DNA of 64,000 nucleotides from Erythrobacter sp. EC-HK427 (GTDB lineage: Bacteria; Pseudomonadota; Alphaproteobacteria; Sphingomonadales; Sphingomonadaceae): positions 1,695,663 through 1,759,662 of the forward strand of contig NZ_LR701479.1 of assembly GCF_902498745.1 (NCBI RefSeq), written 5' to 3'. Shown here in pieces: positions 22,633 to 31,339 of the stretch. The notes under the pieces are model-generated. The model did not search any database. It saw nothing but the letters and a program-made list of their open reading frames with translations, and was not told where the DNA came from. The first letter of the stretch is position 1. Each line of letters opens with the position of its first letter. The translations under genes and the position numbers were made by a program.

Positions 22633-25600
22633 TTAGAACTCGTAACGGACACCAACCTGGATGCGCCAGATCGAAGCCGAGAGGCCGATGAATTCCTCAT
22701 CGTTCGGGTTGAAGTTGCGCAGGATGTAACGGCCCTGCGAATCAACACCGCCCGCATCGATCAGTTCGACAGTCTGCTGGAACCCGCCGCGACGCGCCGA
22801 AATGTTGGCGCCATCGTCGATGAAGTTCAGGAAGTTGTCGAAATCGAAGAAGGCTTCGATGCGATCATCAACCAGACCGGTCAGCGAACCTAGGAACGGC
22901 AGTTCCTGGCTGAAACGCAGATCCATGTCGTACGACCAGTCATTGCGGCAGGTGTTGCGTTCAATGGTCTGGCCCAGTTCGAAATCGCACTGCTCGCCAA
23001 CTTCGCTGGTGCCGAGGTAGTTCAGCAGCGCCGTAACGGCCGCCATATCCGAATTCGGCGCGAGGTTGGGATCGGTAATGCCCGTCGGGATGTAGAGCAG
23101 CGCATTGTCGTTACCCGACGCGCTGTCGTTGAACACACCGCCATTGTTGAAGGTGAGGCTGTACGGACGGCCTGCACGTGCGTTGAAGAAGATCCCAATG
23201 CCCGTGTCGTACCCGTCGAAGAACTCCTCACGCAGCGACAGCGCAACGGTGATGTTGTGACGGCTTTCGTAGTTGCTGGTCGAAACAGCCGGGTTCTGGC
23301 GGTCGAAGGCTGCGGTCACGTCATAAGACGAGGTCGCGGTCGACGAACCGTTGTTCCGGTTGTTCTGCGCGTCAGTGTAGGCATAGCCGACATTGAAGCG
23401 CACGCTGCCGCCATCGGTGATCAGACCGCCGTCAAACGTCTTCGACAGGATCGCCGAGAACGAGTGGCTTTCATAGGACGGGCCGTTGGTCAGCTGGATT
23501 TCGTCATCGCGGCCAATGCGGTTGAAGCAGGCCGTGGTGACGTTGTTCCACACCGGCGGAGTGCCGCCAGCATAGACCAGATTGGCGTTACAACCCACAG
23601 CGTCCGAGTCGGTCGGGTCAATCGCCTGATAGATCGGGCGACCGTCAACGGTGAAGCCGTTCAGGCCACGACCAACGTGCGGCGTCTGCGACAGGTCAAC
23701 GAAGTTCAGCGTGTCGACATAGCGGCTATAGATGTAGTCAAGGTTCAGACGCCAATCGCTGAAGAACCCGCCTTCGGTGCCGAAATCGGTCGCGAGACCA
23801 AGGTTGGCGCGCCACACGCTCGGAATGTTGAACTCCGGATCGGTCGACTGGGTGTCGGCAAGGCCGCGCGCAGCCTGGTCCGAACCCGCGTCCGTGACGC
23901 AATCCGGGAAGCCGGTGAACTGGCCGTTCACGACGACATCCGTCGGCCTCACAGCGCAATCCAGCGAGGTGCCAAGACCGGTCGAGAAACCGTTGTTCGA
24001 GAAGGCGTTGGAGAAATACACCACCGGATCGCCGCCAGCGAAGCGACCGACGCCGCCCGTGATGCTGGTGCCCGAGAAGAACCCGTCATTGTCGAATTCG
24101 TAGGTTGCCGAAAGACGCGGGAGGAACAGCGGATCGAGATCGCTGAACGAAAACGCGTTGGAGAAACCATAGCGATTGATGAATTCGGGGTTTTCGCGCG
24201 GTGCATCGCCATCATAGAACTGGTAGCGCAGGCCGGCGAGCAGCGTCAGCTGGTCGGTCGCCTGGAATTCGTCCTGGATGTAGAGCGAATAGATGCGACG
24301 GTTGAAGGTCGCAGCTGCTTCGTTGATGTCACCGGTGGGTGTGGCGTTGATGTCCGCCCCCGCAGCAGCGCCCGAACCGATCTGGCCGGCATTCGGGAAC
24401 AGCGTGGTTCCGTTGGACAGAATGCCTTCGCGGAAATCGGCGAGGTTGCGGAAGTAAAGCGTACCGGTCGCGTTCACAGCGAACAGGTTGTACACTTCCA
24501 GATCGTTGACTTCGGCGCCGAACTTGATCGTGTGACGATCAAGATCGAGGTTCGCCTGCGCGCGGATCTGGTCGATATTGGTTTCCAGCGCGTTGGCCGA
24601 ACGGAAAATGCCGGGGCCGGTCGAGAGGATACCGGCGCGGTCATCGGCGTTGCCGAGGATGCCGTCATTACCGGGGCCGGTCACGCCGACAGCCAGACGC
24701 ACAATCGGGCTTTCCGACTGGGCTTCACCGCCGCCGACCGGGCCCTGCACGTCCGACACGTCGGCACGGCTCAGGCGGATTTCGGTCGAAAGCACATCGC
24801 TCCACTGCGAATACAGGCGCAGCGCGTAGTAATCCGAAACCGTGCCTTCATCTTCGAACGAGTTGAAACCGGTCAGGTTGTCGCCACCGAAATCGCTTTC
24901 GACATTGGTTTCTTCCAGACGCTGGTAGGTCGCTTCAACGCGGTGGTCGTCATTGATGTAGGCATCGAGACGGCCGAAATAACGCACCGAGCTTTGCGGC
25001 AGGTTGCGCGGATATCCGCCGGTTTCCTGACCGTAAACGCCCGAAGCAATTTCCGAGAACTCGTCAAACTGGTCTTGCGTGGCGAAGGTCGCTTCGTTGG
25101 GGAAGTTGCCGCCGGCAGGGCCGAAATCATTGGCGCTGCCCAGATCGGTTTCTTCATAACCGGCGAAGAAGAACAGGCGATCGGGGATGATCGGCCCGCC
25201 CAGCGTCGCGCCCCAGCGCTTTTCCTGGAACGGATCGACCGAGAAGTCGTCGCCATTCAGCGTATCGCCGCGCAGCGCCGAATCGCGGTAGGAGAAGAAG
25301 GCCGAGCCGGAGAAGCGGTTCGTGCCCGACTTGGTCACCACGTTCACCAAACAGCCGGTGAAGTCCGAATATTCAACGTCGAACGGGGCGAATTCCACCG
25401 AGGTTTCACGGATCGTGTCGAACGGCAGCGGCAACGCGTTACGGGCAGCGAACGGCGTGCCGTTCAGGCCGAACACGTCGGCCTGGATGGTGCCGTCAAC
25501 GGTGAAGGTGTTGCCGCGATCATTGCCGCCGAGGCAGGAGATACGGTCAACTTCGTTGTCGCGGTCAAGGCTGACGCGCGGGTCGATGCGGATGATGTCG

Positions 25601-26082
25601 CGCACGTCGCGCGTGATCGACGGGAAGTCTTCCAGCACCTGCTGGCCGAAGGCCGTGCCCGGGCCAACAGCGAGCTGCTGCGCACCGGCACGCGCGCCGG
25701 TCACGACGATCACGTTGGTGTTGCCGGCAACCGCAGCCGAGGTCAGCTGGAAGCTGTAGCTGGTGTTACCCGAAATGTTGATGAACTGGTTTTCCACCGT
25801 CTGGCCTTCGAAGCCGGGGGCAGTCACAGTGACGGTGTAGGGGCCGCCGGAAACCAGGTTGGTGAAGCGGAACGCGCCGCTATTGTCGGCCGTCGCGGTG
25901 CGGCTGGCATCGGTACGGGTGTCGGTCACGGTGACAGTGGCACCGGGCAGGGTGTTGCCGTCCACATCGGTGACGGTGCCCTGGATACCCGAGGTAATCT
26001 GCTGCGCATGGGCAACAGCAGGCAGGACAGCCACACCAGCAATGCTGGCGACGCTGGCCGCAAGGAGATACTTGATTTTCAT
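22633..26082 (-). CDS. TonB-dependent receptor, Oar/CarboxypepD-regulatory type
   Basis: 1149 residues from ATG 26082 (AAGGAA upstream). The signal peptide of about 26 residues ends in AHA. A carboxypeptidase-regulatory-like beta domain follows (about 30-110; GIQGTVTDVDGNTLPGATV), then the plug (about 130-270; VIVVTGARA, VNVVTKSGTNRFSG) and a large beta-barrel ending in a terminal Phe (RYEF), as outer-membrane proteins do. This resembles Oar-like receptors; its ligand is unknown. Such receptors bring bulky substrates through the outer membrane using TonB energy. Neighbouring secreted nuclease and nucleotidase genes make a nucleotide-related ligand conceivable but unproven. It has its own terminator and a 244-base upstream region. 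Confidence 0.92.
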   Translation of the reverse strand: MKIKYLLAASVASIAGVAVLPAVAHAQQITSGIQGTVTDVDGNTLPGATVTVTDTRTDASRTATADNSGAFRFTNLVSGGPYTVTVTAPGFEGQTVENQFINISGNTSYSFQLTSAAVAGNTNVIVVTGARAGAQQLAVGPGTAFGQQVLEDFPSITRDVRDIIRIDPRVSLDRDNEVDRISCLGGNDRGNTFTVDGTIQADVFGLNGTPFAARNALPLPFDTIRETSVEFAPFDVEYSDFTGCLVNVVTKSGTNRFSGSAFFSYRDSALRGDTLNGDDFSVDPFQEKRWGATLGGPIIPDRLFFFAGYEETDLGSANDFGPAGGNFPNEATFATQDQFDEFSEIASGVYGQETGGYPRNLPQSSVRYFGRLDAYINDDHRVEATYQRLEETNVESDFGGDNLTGFNSFEDEGTVSDYYALRLYSQWSDVLSTEIRLSRADVSDVQGPVGGGEAQSESPIVRLAVGVTGPGNDGILGNADDRAGILSTGPGIFRSANALETNIDQIRAQANLDLDRHTIKFGAEVNDLEVYNLFAVNATGTLYFRNLADFREGILSNGTTLFPNAGQIGSGAAAGADINATPTGDINEAAATFNRRIYSLYIQDEFQATDQLTLLAGLRYQFYDGDAPRENPEFINRYGFSNAFSFSDLDPLFLPRLSATYEFDNDGFFSGTSITGGVGRFAGGDPVVYFSNAFSNNGFSTGLGTSLDCAVRPTDVVVNGQFTGFPDCVTDAGSDQAARGLADTQSTDPEFNIPSVWRANLGLATDFGTEGGFFSDWRLNLDYIYSRYVDTLNFVDLSQTPHVGRGLNGFTVDGRPIYQAIDPTDSDAVGCNANLVYAGGTPPVWNNVTTACFNRIGRDDEIQLTNGPSYESHSFSAILSKTFDGGLITDGGSVRFNVGYAYTDAQNNRNNGSSTATSSYDVTAAFDRQNPAVSTSNYESRHNITVALSLREEFFDGYDTGIGIFFNARAGRPYSLTFNNGGVFNDSASGNDNALLYIPTGITDPNLAPNSDMAAVTALLNYLGTSEVGEQCDFELGQTIERNTCRNDWSYDMDLRFSQELPFLGSLTGLVDDRIEAFFDFDNFLNFIDDGANISARRGGFQQTVELIDAGGVDSQGRYILRNFNPNDEEFIGLSASIWRIQVGVRYEF

Positions 26083-26326
26083 GTCCCTGGTTTCCTTCGT
26101 GGACGTGAGTTGAGAGAAGTGAACGAGTCGCAGTTCCGCGCGGAAGGAATCGTCCTTGCGGAGCTCCCCCGCGCCTGTAGGCGCTTTTCGGGACAGTTTT
26201 GTTGCAAGTAAATGTCTCGCGGACACATTGCTGACATAAATTGAGCATGAACCGCTCATGAAGAGCCGGTTTTCCGGAGCCTGTTGCTGCAACGCAACAT
26301 GACTCGCGAATTTCTTCGTGGTGCGC

Positions 26327-27250
26327 TCAGGCGAGGCCGATTTCGCGCAACCGCTGTTGCAGGAATTCGTGCGCGGAAATCGGTTCGGGCGGCGTGTCGC
26401 CTGCGGCCACGCATTGCGGCAGCGGCTCGATCATGAAATCGGGCCGGAAATGCAGGAAGAAGGGCATGGAATAGCGCGAATGCCGCGCCCGCTCGCCTGC
26501 GGGATTGACCACGCGGTGGGTGGTCGAACGCAAGCGGCTATTGGTCAGCCGGTCGAGCATATCGCCGACATTCACCGCCAGCGCGCCCTTGGGCGGGGAC
26601 ACCGGCACCCATTCGCCCTGCGTGTTGAGCAGTTCTAGCCCGGCTTCTTCCGCGCCCAATAGCAGCGTGATGGTGTTGATATCGCCATGCGCCGCCGCGC
26701 GCACCGCGCCCGCGGGGGCATCATCGCCAAGCGGCGGATAATGCAGCAGGCGCATCACCGAATTGCCGTCTTCCACCGTGCTGGCGAACCAGTCTTCCGG
26801 CAGATTCAGGTGCAGCGCGATAGCGCGCAGGATGCGGTCGCCCGCAATCTCGAATTCGCGGTAGAGTGCTTCGAACGTCTCGCGGAAACCGTCGATCTCG
26901 GCGGGCCACAGATTGGGGGCCATCACATCGGCCAGCGCGTGACCTGCGGGCAAGCTGCGGCCCACGTGCCAGAATTCCTTCAGATCGTGAACCAGCGCAT
27001 CCTTGGCGATTTCTTTGCCGAACGGCGTGTATCCGCGCGCGCCGCCGCCGCCTGCGACGATGTAGGAACGCTTCACCTCCTCGGGCAGCGCGAAGAAGGC
27101 CTTCGCCATCGCCTCCGCGCGGTCGATCAAGTCCTGCGGGATGCCATGATCGCGCACGATGGCAAAGCCGAATTCGGCGAAACTGCGGCCCAGTTCGTCA
27201 GAGATTTCGGGCAGCGGGCGGGCGAGGGAAATTGATGCAAGTTCGGACAT
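26327..27250 (-). CDS. 2-oxoglutarate/Fe(II)-dependent oxygenase, isopenicillin N synthase family
   Basis: 307 residues. The DIOX_N region is at the start (FGFAIVRDHGIPQDLIDRA) and the 2OG-Fe(II) domain later, with the iron ligands HGD (AAHGDINTITLLLG) and a distal His in STTHRVVNP; RHSRYSMPFF supplies the Arg/Ser pair that binds the co-substrate carboxylate. The substrate cannot be told from the sequence; bacterial members act on varied small molecules including pyrimidine derivatives. It starts 10 bases after the nucleoside transporter gene, so the two are probably co-transcribed, which hints at a nucleoside-linked role. Confidence 0.88.
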   Translation of the reverse strand: MSELASISLARPLPEISDELGRSFAEFGFAIVRDHGIPQDLIDRAEAMAKAFFALPEEVKRSYIVAGGGGARGYTPFGKEIAKDALVHDLKEFWHVGRSLPAGHALADVMAPNLWPAEIDGFRETFEALYREFEIAGDRILRAIALHLNLPEDWFASTVEDGNSVMRLLHYPPLGDDAPAGAVRAAAHGDINTITLLLGAEEAGLELLNTQGEWVPVSPPKGALAVNVGDMLDRLTNSRLRSTTHRVVNPAGERARHSRYSMPFFLHFRPDFMIEPLPQCVAAGDTPPEPISAHEFLQQRLREIGLA

Positions 27251-27260
27251 AAAGCGCCTC

Positions 27261-28589
27261 TTAAACCGGCAGAATGAGTCCCGCCAGAGCCGCGCTCATC
27301 AAATTGGCCAGTGACCCTGCTGCCAGCGCGCGCAGGCCCAGCTTGGCAATCACGGGCCGCTGGTTGGGAGCGAGGCCACCGGTCACCGCCATCTGTATCG
27401 CAATCGAGCTGAAATTGGCAAAGCCGCACAGCGCAAAGGTGACAATCGCGGCGGTGCGGGGAGAGAACGTGCCTTGCTCCAGCGCGCCCAGTTCGATGAA
27501 GGCGACAAATTCGTTGAGCACGATCTTGGTGCCAAACAGCCCGCCCGCGATGTCAGCCTCTGCCCACGGCACGCCGATCAGGAACATCACCGGCTGGAAC
27601 ACATAGCCAAGCATTTGCTGGAAGGTCAGGTCAGGATAGCCGACCCAGCCGCCAACGCCGCCCAGAATGCCGTTCGCCAGTGCCACCAGCGCCACAAACA
27701 CCATCACCATCGCGCCGACCGCCACCGCCAGCTTCACGCCAGTCTGCGTGCCTTGCGCGGCGGCTTCGATCACATTGGCGGGCTTATGCCCTTCCTCGAA
27801 AGTCTCGGCCATCTGCACTTCATGCGCCTTGCCGCCCTCGGTGATCGCGGCGGGGCCTTCGGCGCTGATGCGCGCATCGGGGAGCTTGATGTCCGCCATT
27901 CCCGCCGCATCGCGGGCAAGGTCGCTCTCGTCATCGGGCATGATGATCTTCGCCATCAGGATCCCGCCCGGCGCCGACATGAAGGCGGCCGCCAGCAGGA
28001 TCGGCACCGCTTCGTCGCCGATAAAGCTGGCATAGGCGGCAAGAATAGTGCCCGCGACACCCGCCATGCCCACGGTCATCAACGTGAAAAGGCGGCTAGG
28101 CGACAGGCTGGCGAGATAGGGGCGGACGACCAGCGGGCTTTCCGACTGGCCGACAAAGATATTCGCCGCGCTGCCCAGCGCTTCCACCTGACTGATCCCG
28201 GTAATCCAGCCAATCGCGCCGCCCACCCAGCGCACCAGCCGCTGCATCACGCCCCAGTGATACAGGATCGAGACGATAGCGGCGAAGAACACGATCACCG
28301 GCAGCGCGGCGATAACGAAGGTGTTGGTGAAGGGGTTGGCGTCCATCGGGCCGAACACCGATTCGATCCCGACCTTGGAATAATCGAGCAGCGCGATGAC
28401 GCCATTGGACAGGAATTGGATCGCGCTCTGCCCCCACGGCACATACAGCACCAGCACCGCCATCGCCGCCTGCAAGGCAAAGGCCGCGCCGACCACGCGG
28501 GGCTTGATCCGCTTCTTCCCCGTCGACAGCAGGAAAGCGATCAGCAGGATGACAACAATCCCGGCGAGCGACATCAATTGCGGGGGCAC
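27261..28589 (-). CDS. nupC: Concentrative nucleoside transporter (NupC/CNT)
   Basis: 442 residues from GTG 28589, with AGGAG five bases upstream; the frame is open to 28643 but without a ribosome site. An inner-membrane nucleoside symporter with about ten helices. CNT signatures: VGQSESPL, ILNEFVAF-type (VLNEFVAF), and GFANFSSI. The segment about 210-265 is a long charged insertion between helices (DDESDLARDAAG and on), larger than in E. coli NupC. Upstream of the oxygenase gene in the same operon and divergent from a queuosine-precursor-type transporter gene. Confidence 0.93.
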   Translation of the reverse strand: MPPQLMSLAGIVVILLIAFLLSTGKKRIKPRVVGAAFALQAAMAVLVLYVPWGQSAIQFLSNGVIALLDYSKVGIESVFGPMDANPFTNTFVIAALPVIVFFAAIVSILYHWGVMQRLVRWVGGAIGWITGISQVEALGSAANIFVGQSESPLVVRPYLASLSPSRLFTLMTVGMAGVAGTILAAYASFIGDEAVPILLAAAFMSAPGGILMAKIIMPDDESDLARDAAGMADIKLPDARISAEGPAAITEGGKAHEVQMAETFEEGHKPANVIEAAAQGTQTGVKLAVAVGAMVMVFVALVALANGILGGVGGWVGYPDLTFQQMLGYVFQPVMFLIGVPWAEADIAGGLFGTKIVLNEFVAFIELGALEQGTFSPRTAAIVTFALCGFANFSSIAIQMAVTGGLAPNQRPVIAKLGLRALAAGSLANLMSAALAGLILPV

Positions 28590-28725
28590 GGCAACTCCTG
28601 AACAGGTGGATGACGCGGTGTCTTGCCTATTGTGTGACGGCAATCAACGCTTTTGCCGATTCTATTCCCAGCCCTGCGCGCGGTGAGGCTTGCCAATATC
28701 GGTGATTCTTTCCTAGCCATCGCCC

Positions 28726-29385
28726 ATGACAGACACCGCCCCTCCGGCTCCGGCCGCACCGATCACCCGCTCCATGTTCGTGTTGACCCTGCTTTACGGT
28801 GGGATGACGGTGATTGCGGGCGTGCTCGCCTTCAAGCAATTCGCCATCGGGCCGCTGAAAGTCGAGGCCGGTATTCTGGCCTTCCTGATGCTGGTGGTGA
28901 TTTCCAGCGCGATTGCGCAAATCCACGGCAAGGCGGCGGCAGACCGGCTGGTGCTCTGGGGCTTCCTTCCGCTGGCTTTCTCCATCGTGCTGATCGGCAT
29001 CGTGCTGGCGCTCCCCGCCTCGCCCGATATGCCCGCCGAAAACCTCGCCGCGTTCGAGCGGGTGCATGGTCAAACGCCGCGCATCATGGCGGCAGGGCCG
29101 GTGGCTTATGGCGTATCGCTGTTGCTCAATGTGTGGATTTTCAACAAATTGCGCGGGACGGGCGACGGCGGCGGGATCTGGCTGATGGCGCGCGGCGCGA
29201 TTGCTTCGGCGATCAGTCAGGCGATTGATACGGTGATCTTCATCACGCTGGCTTTCTACGGCGAGTTCCCGATTGGCGAGCTGCTGGTGGGCCAGGCCAT
29301 CGCCAAGATTGCGCTGTCCTTCGTGCTGGTGCCGTTCCTGATTGCGGGCGCGGTGGCGCTGGCCAAGCGGCTCGACCAGCGATGA
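28726..29385 (+). CDS. VUT-family (YhhQ-like) queuosine precursor transporter
   Basis: 219 residues with about six hydrophobic helices. It matches the vitamin-uptake/YhhQ family that brings in queuosine precursors (preQ0/preQ1 or queuine): MFVLTLLYGGMTVIAGVLA early, VVISSAIAQIHG, and the late SQAIDTVIFITLAFYG motif, which is highly typical. ATG 28726 is 136 bases from the divergent nupC start. Its stop overlaps the cdd start by 4 bases, so it is the first gene of the operon with cdd and the hydratase. Confidence 0.82.
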   Translation: MTDTAPPAPAAPITRSMFVLTLLYGGMTVIAGVLAFKQFAIGPLKVEAGILAFLMLVVISSAIAQIHGKAAADRLVLWGFLPLAFSIVLIGIVLALPASPDMPAENLAAFERVHGQTPRIMAAGPVAYGVSLLLNVWIFNKLRGTGDGGGIWLMARGAIASAISQAIDTVIFITLAFYGEFPIGELLVGQAIAKIALSFVLVPFLIAGAVALAKRLDQR

Positions 29386-29822
29386 GCGAGGACGCGCTTG
29401 TCGCCGCCGCCAAGGCCGCACGGATGCGGGCGCATGCGCCCTATTCGCAGTTCTATGTCGGCGCGGCGGCGGAGAGCACCAGCGGCGAAATCGCGGTTGG
29501 CGCGAATATGGAAAACGCCTGTTACCGGCTGGGCGTATGCGCCGAGCAATCCGCGCTCACAGCAGCGCAGCAGGCCTTCGGGCTGGAGAATGTCGCGCGG
29601 ATCGCGATTGTCGGCGGACACCGGACGGACACGGCGGGCGGCAATGGCGCGATCACTCCGTGCGGCGGGTGCCGTCAAGCGATTGCCGAGGCGGCGGGCA
29701 GGGCGAAGGCCGATATCGCTGTGATCTGCTGCGACGCGGCAGGCGAGGCGCGCGAACACTACACCATCGCAGAGCTGCTCCCCGCCAGCTTCTCGCTCGA
29801 TCCAGACGCTGCGGGCGGATGA
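29382..29822 (+). CDS. cdd: Cytidine deaminase
   Basis: 146 residues, the homotetrameric length. It converts cytidine and deoxycytidine to the uridine forms for pyrimidine salvage. Zinc site: VCAEQSAL (Cys and catalytic Glu) and PCGGCRQ (two Cys); YSQFYVGAA and the NMENACY motif bind the nucleoside. It overlaps the preceding transporter gene and the following hydratase gene by 4 bases each. Confidence 0.95.
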   Translation: MSEDALVAAAKAARMRAHAPYSQFYVGAAAESTSGEIAVGANMENACYRLGVCAEQSALTAAQQAFGLENVARIAIVGGHRTDTAGGNGAITPCGGCRQAIAEAAGRAKADIAVICCDAAGEAREHYTIAELLPASFSLDPDAAGG

Positions 29823-30577
29823 GCCTGCGCTTCGCAATCGAGGGGCGCACTGCCCATTTGCTGATCGACCGGGTGGATAAGCGCAACGCCTTCACTCGCG
29901 CCATGTGGGAAGCAGTGCCGGAATTGCTGCAAGAGATCGCGGCTACGGAAGGCGTTCGCGCGCTAGTACTGCGCTCGGCAACGCCGGGAGGTGTGTTCTG
30001 CGCCGGCGCGGATATTGCCGGAATGGCGGAGAATGCGGCGGATGCCGACTGGTGTGCTGGCCAGCAGGCGGCGATCAATGCCGCGCAACTGGCGCTCGCT
30101 CGCTTTGCGCTGCCGACCATCGCCTTTGTCGAAGGCGATGCGATTGGCGGCGGCTGCGCGCTCGCCATGGCCTGCGATATCCGGGTCGCCACGCCGCAAG
30201 CGCGCTTCGGCATCACGCCTTCGCGCTTGGGGCTCGCCTATCCGCTGCACGATGTGAAGCTGCTGGTCGATCTGGTCGGGCCGGGGCAGGCGAAGCGGCT
30301 GCTGTTCACCGGCGCGCTGATCGATGCAGCAGAGGCTTTGCGAATCGGGCTGGTGGAAGTGCTGGAGGATGATTGCGCGGCGCTGCTCGACGCGGTTCTC
30401 GCCGGGAGCCCGCAATCGATCAGGGTGCTCAAGGGCTTCGTGGCTCGGGTGCAGGGCGGGCAGGGGGAGGACGATGCCGACTCGCTCGCCAGCTTTGCCG
30501 CCATGTTTCGCGGACCCGATTTCACCGAAGGCACTGCTGCTTTCAGACAGAAGCGCAAGCCCGACTTCCAAGGGTAG
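29819..30577 (+). CDS. Enoyl-CoA hydratase/isomerase family protein
   Basis: 252 residues from ATG 29819, which overlaps the cdd stop by 4 bases; the frame is open upstream but that part is only cdd read in another frame. Crotonase-fold marks: FCAGADIAGMA oxyanion loop, GDAIGGGCALAMACDIRVA, and the region TPSRLGLAYP. Members hydrate or isomerise acyl-CoA thioesters. It is shorter than beta-oxidation hydratases and its substrate is unknown. Last in the yhhQ-like/cdd operon; this grouping is probably not functional. Confidence 0.88.
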   Translation: MSLRFAIEGRTAHLLIDRVDKRNAFTRAMWEAVPELLQEIAATEGVRALVLRSATPGGVFCAGADIAGMAENAADADWCAGQQAAINAAQLALARFALPTIAFVEGDAIGGGCALAMACDIRVATPQARFGITPSRLGLAYPLHDVKLLVDLVGPGQAKRLLFTGALIDAAEALRIGLVEVLEDDCAALLDAVLAGSPQSIRVLKGFVARVQGGQGEDDADSLASFAAMFRGPDFTEGTAAFRQKRKPDFQG

Positions 30578-30745
30578 CGGCGTAAAGGCGCACCTAGCCC
30601 AAAGCCCAAGTTTCGCGGATGCTGTGCAAGATTGTAGAAAAATCCTTCTATTGCGGGCACCGTTTGCGATATAGGGCGTTCCGGTGCCTCATGGTGTTGT
30701 TATTCTCGCCGTGGTTGGACAGAAAAAAGAAGGGGTTTGGATCAC

Positions 30746-31267
30746 ATGAAAATCCGTTTGCAGTATCTTTCGCTTGTCGCGGGCGTCAGCCTGCTTGCCG
30801 CGTGCGGGGGCTCTGACGCTCCGGCTCCGGCCAATGAAGGCGATGCGCCCGCAGCCGATGGCGCTGCCGGTGCCGCTGATGCCTCGGCTGCTGCCGCACC
30901 CGAAGCGCCGGCTGCTGACGATGTTGCCACTGTCGATGGCAGCGTGTTTGCCGATTTTACCGGCGATGCTGCGAATGGCGAAACCATTTTTGCGCAGTGC
31001 TCGGCCTGCCACGTTGTGGAACCCGGCGTGAACCGCACGGGCCCGTCGCTTGCCGGCATCGTTGGCCGCGCGGCCGGTTCGGTCGAAGGCTACAACTACA
31101 CGCCGGCCAATGCCAACAGCGGCATCACTTGGACGGCCGAGAAGATGTTCCAGTATCTGGAAAATCCGGCCCGCGTCGTGCCCGGCACGAAGATGGCCTT
31201 CGCCGGCCTGCCCAACCCGCAGGACCGTGCGGACGTGATCGCTTACCTCGCCTCGACCGGCCAGTAA
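30746..31267 (+). CDS. Lipid-anchored class I cytochrome c
   Basis: 173 residues from ATG 30746 (AAGAAGGGG at 30727-30735). The signal peptide ends in the lipobox LLAAC with Cys20, then an Ala/Pro/Asp-rich linker of about 40 residues and a cytochrome c domain with CSACH (one heme) and the late MAFAGL that offers the Met ligand, as in mitochondrial-like/c2 type cytochromes. It is a periplasmic electron carrier tethered by a flexible linker. Its position right beside the photosynthesis cluster makes it a candidate link between the bc1 complex and the PufC-reaction centre or an oxidase. A shared terminator separates it from hemA. Confidence 0.9.
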   Translation: MKIRLQYLSLVAGVSLLAACGGSDAPAPANEGDAPAADGAAGAADASAAAAPEAPAADDVATVDGSVFADFTGDAANGETIFAQCSACHVVEPGVNRTGPSLAGIVGRAAGSVEGYNYTPANANSGITWTAEKMFQYLENPARVVPGTKMAFAGLPNPQDRADVIAYLASTGQ

Positions 31268-31290
31268 GCTCCGGCTTAAGCCAAACAAAA

Positions 31291-31318
31291 GGGGCGCGAA
31301 CCAACAGGTTCGCGCCCC
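31291..31318. terminator. Bidirectional terminator between cytochrome c and hemA
   Basis: A perfect 12-base stem GGGGCGCGAACC / GGTTCGCGCCCC with loop AACA. It is followed by TTTTTG on the plus strand and preceded by CAAAA, so it can end transcripts from both the cytochrome gene (+) and the long bchF-hemA transcript (-). Confidence 0.9.
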
Positions 31319-31339
31319 TTTTTGTGTCTGGCGATGGGG

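Noticed and set aside
23257-26211. 984-codon open frame opposite the TonB receptor
   Set aside because: It mirrors a clear receptor gene in high-GC DNA, has a composition dominated by Arg/Val/Gly and shows no domain.
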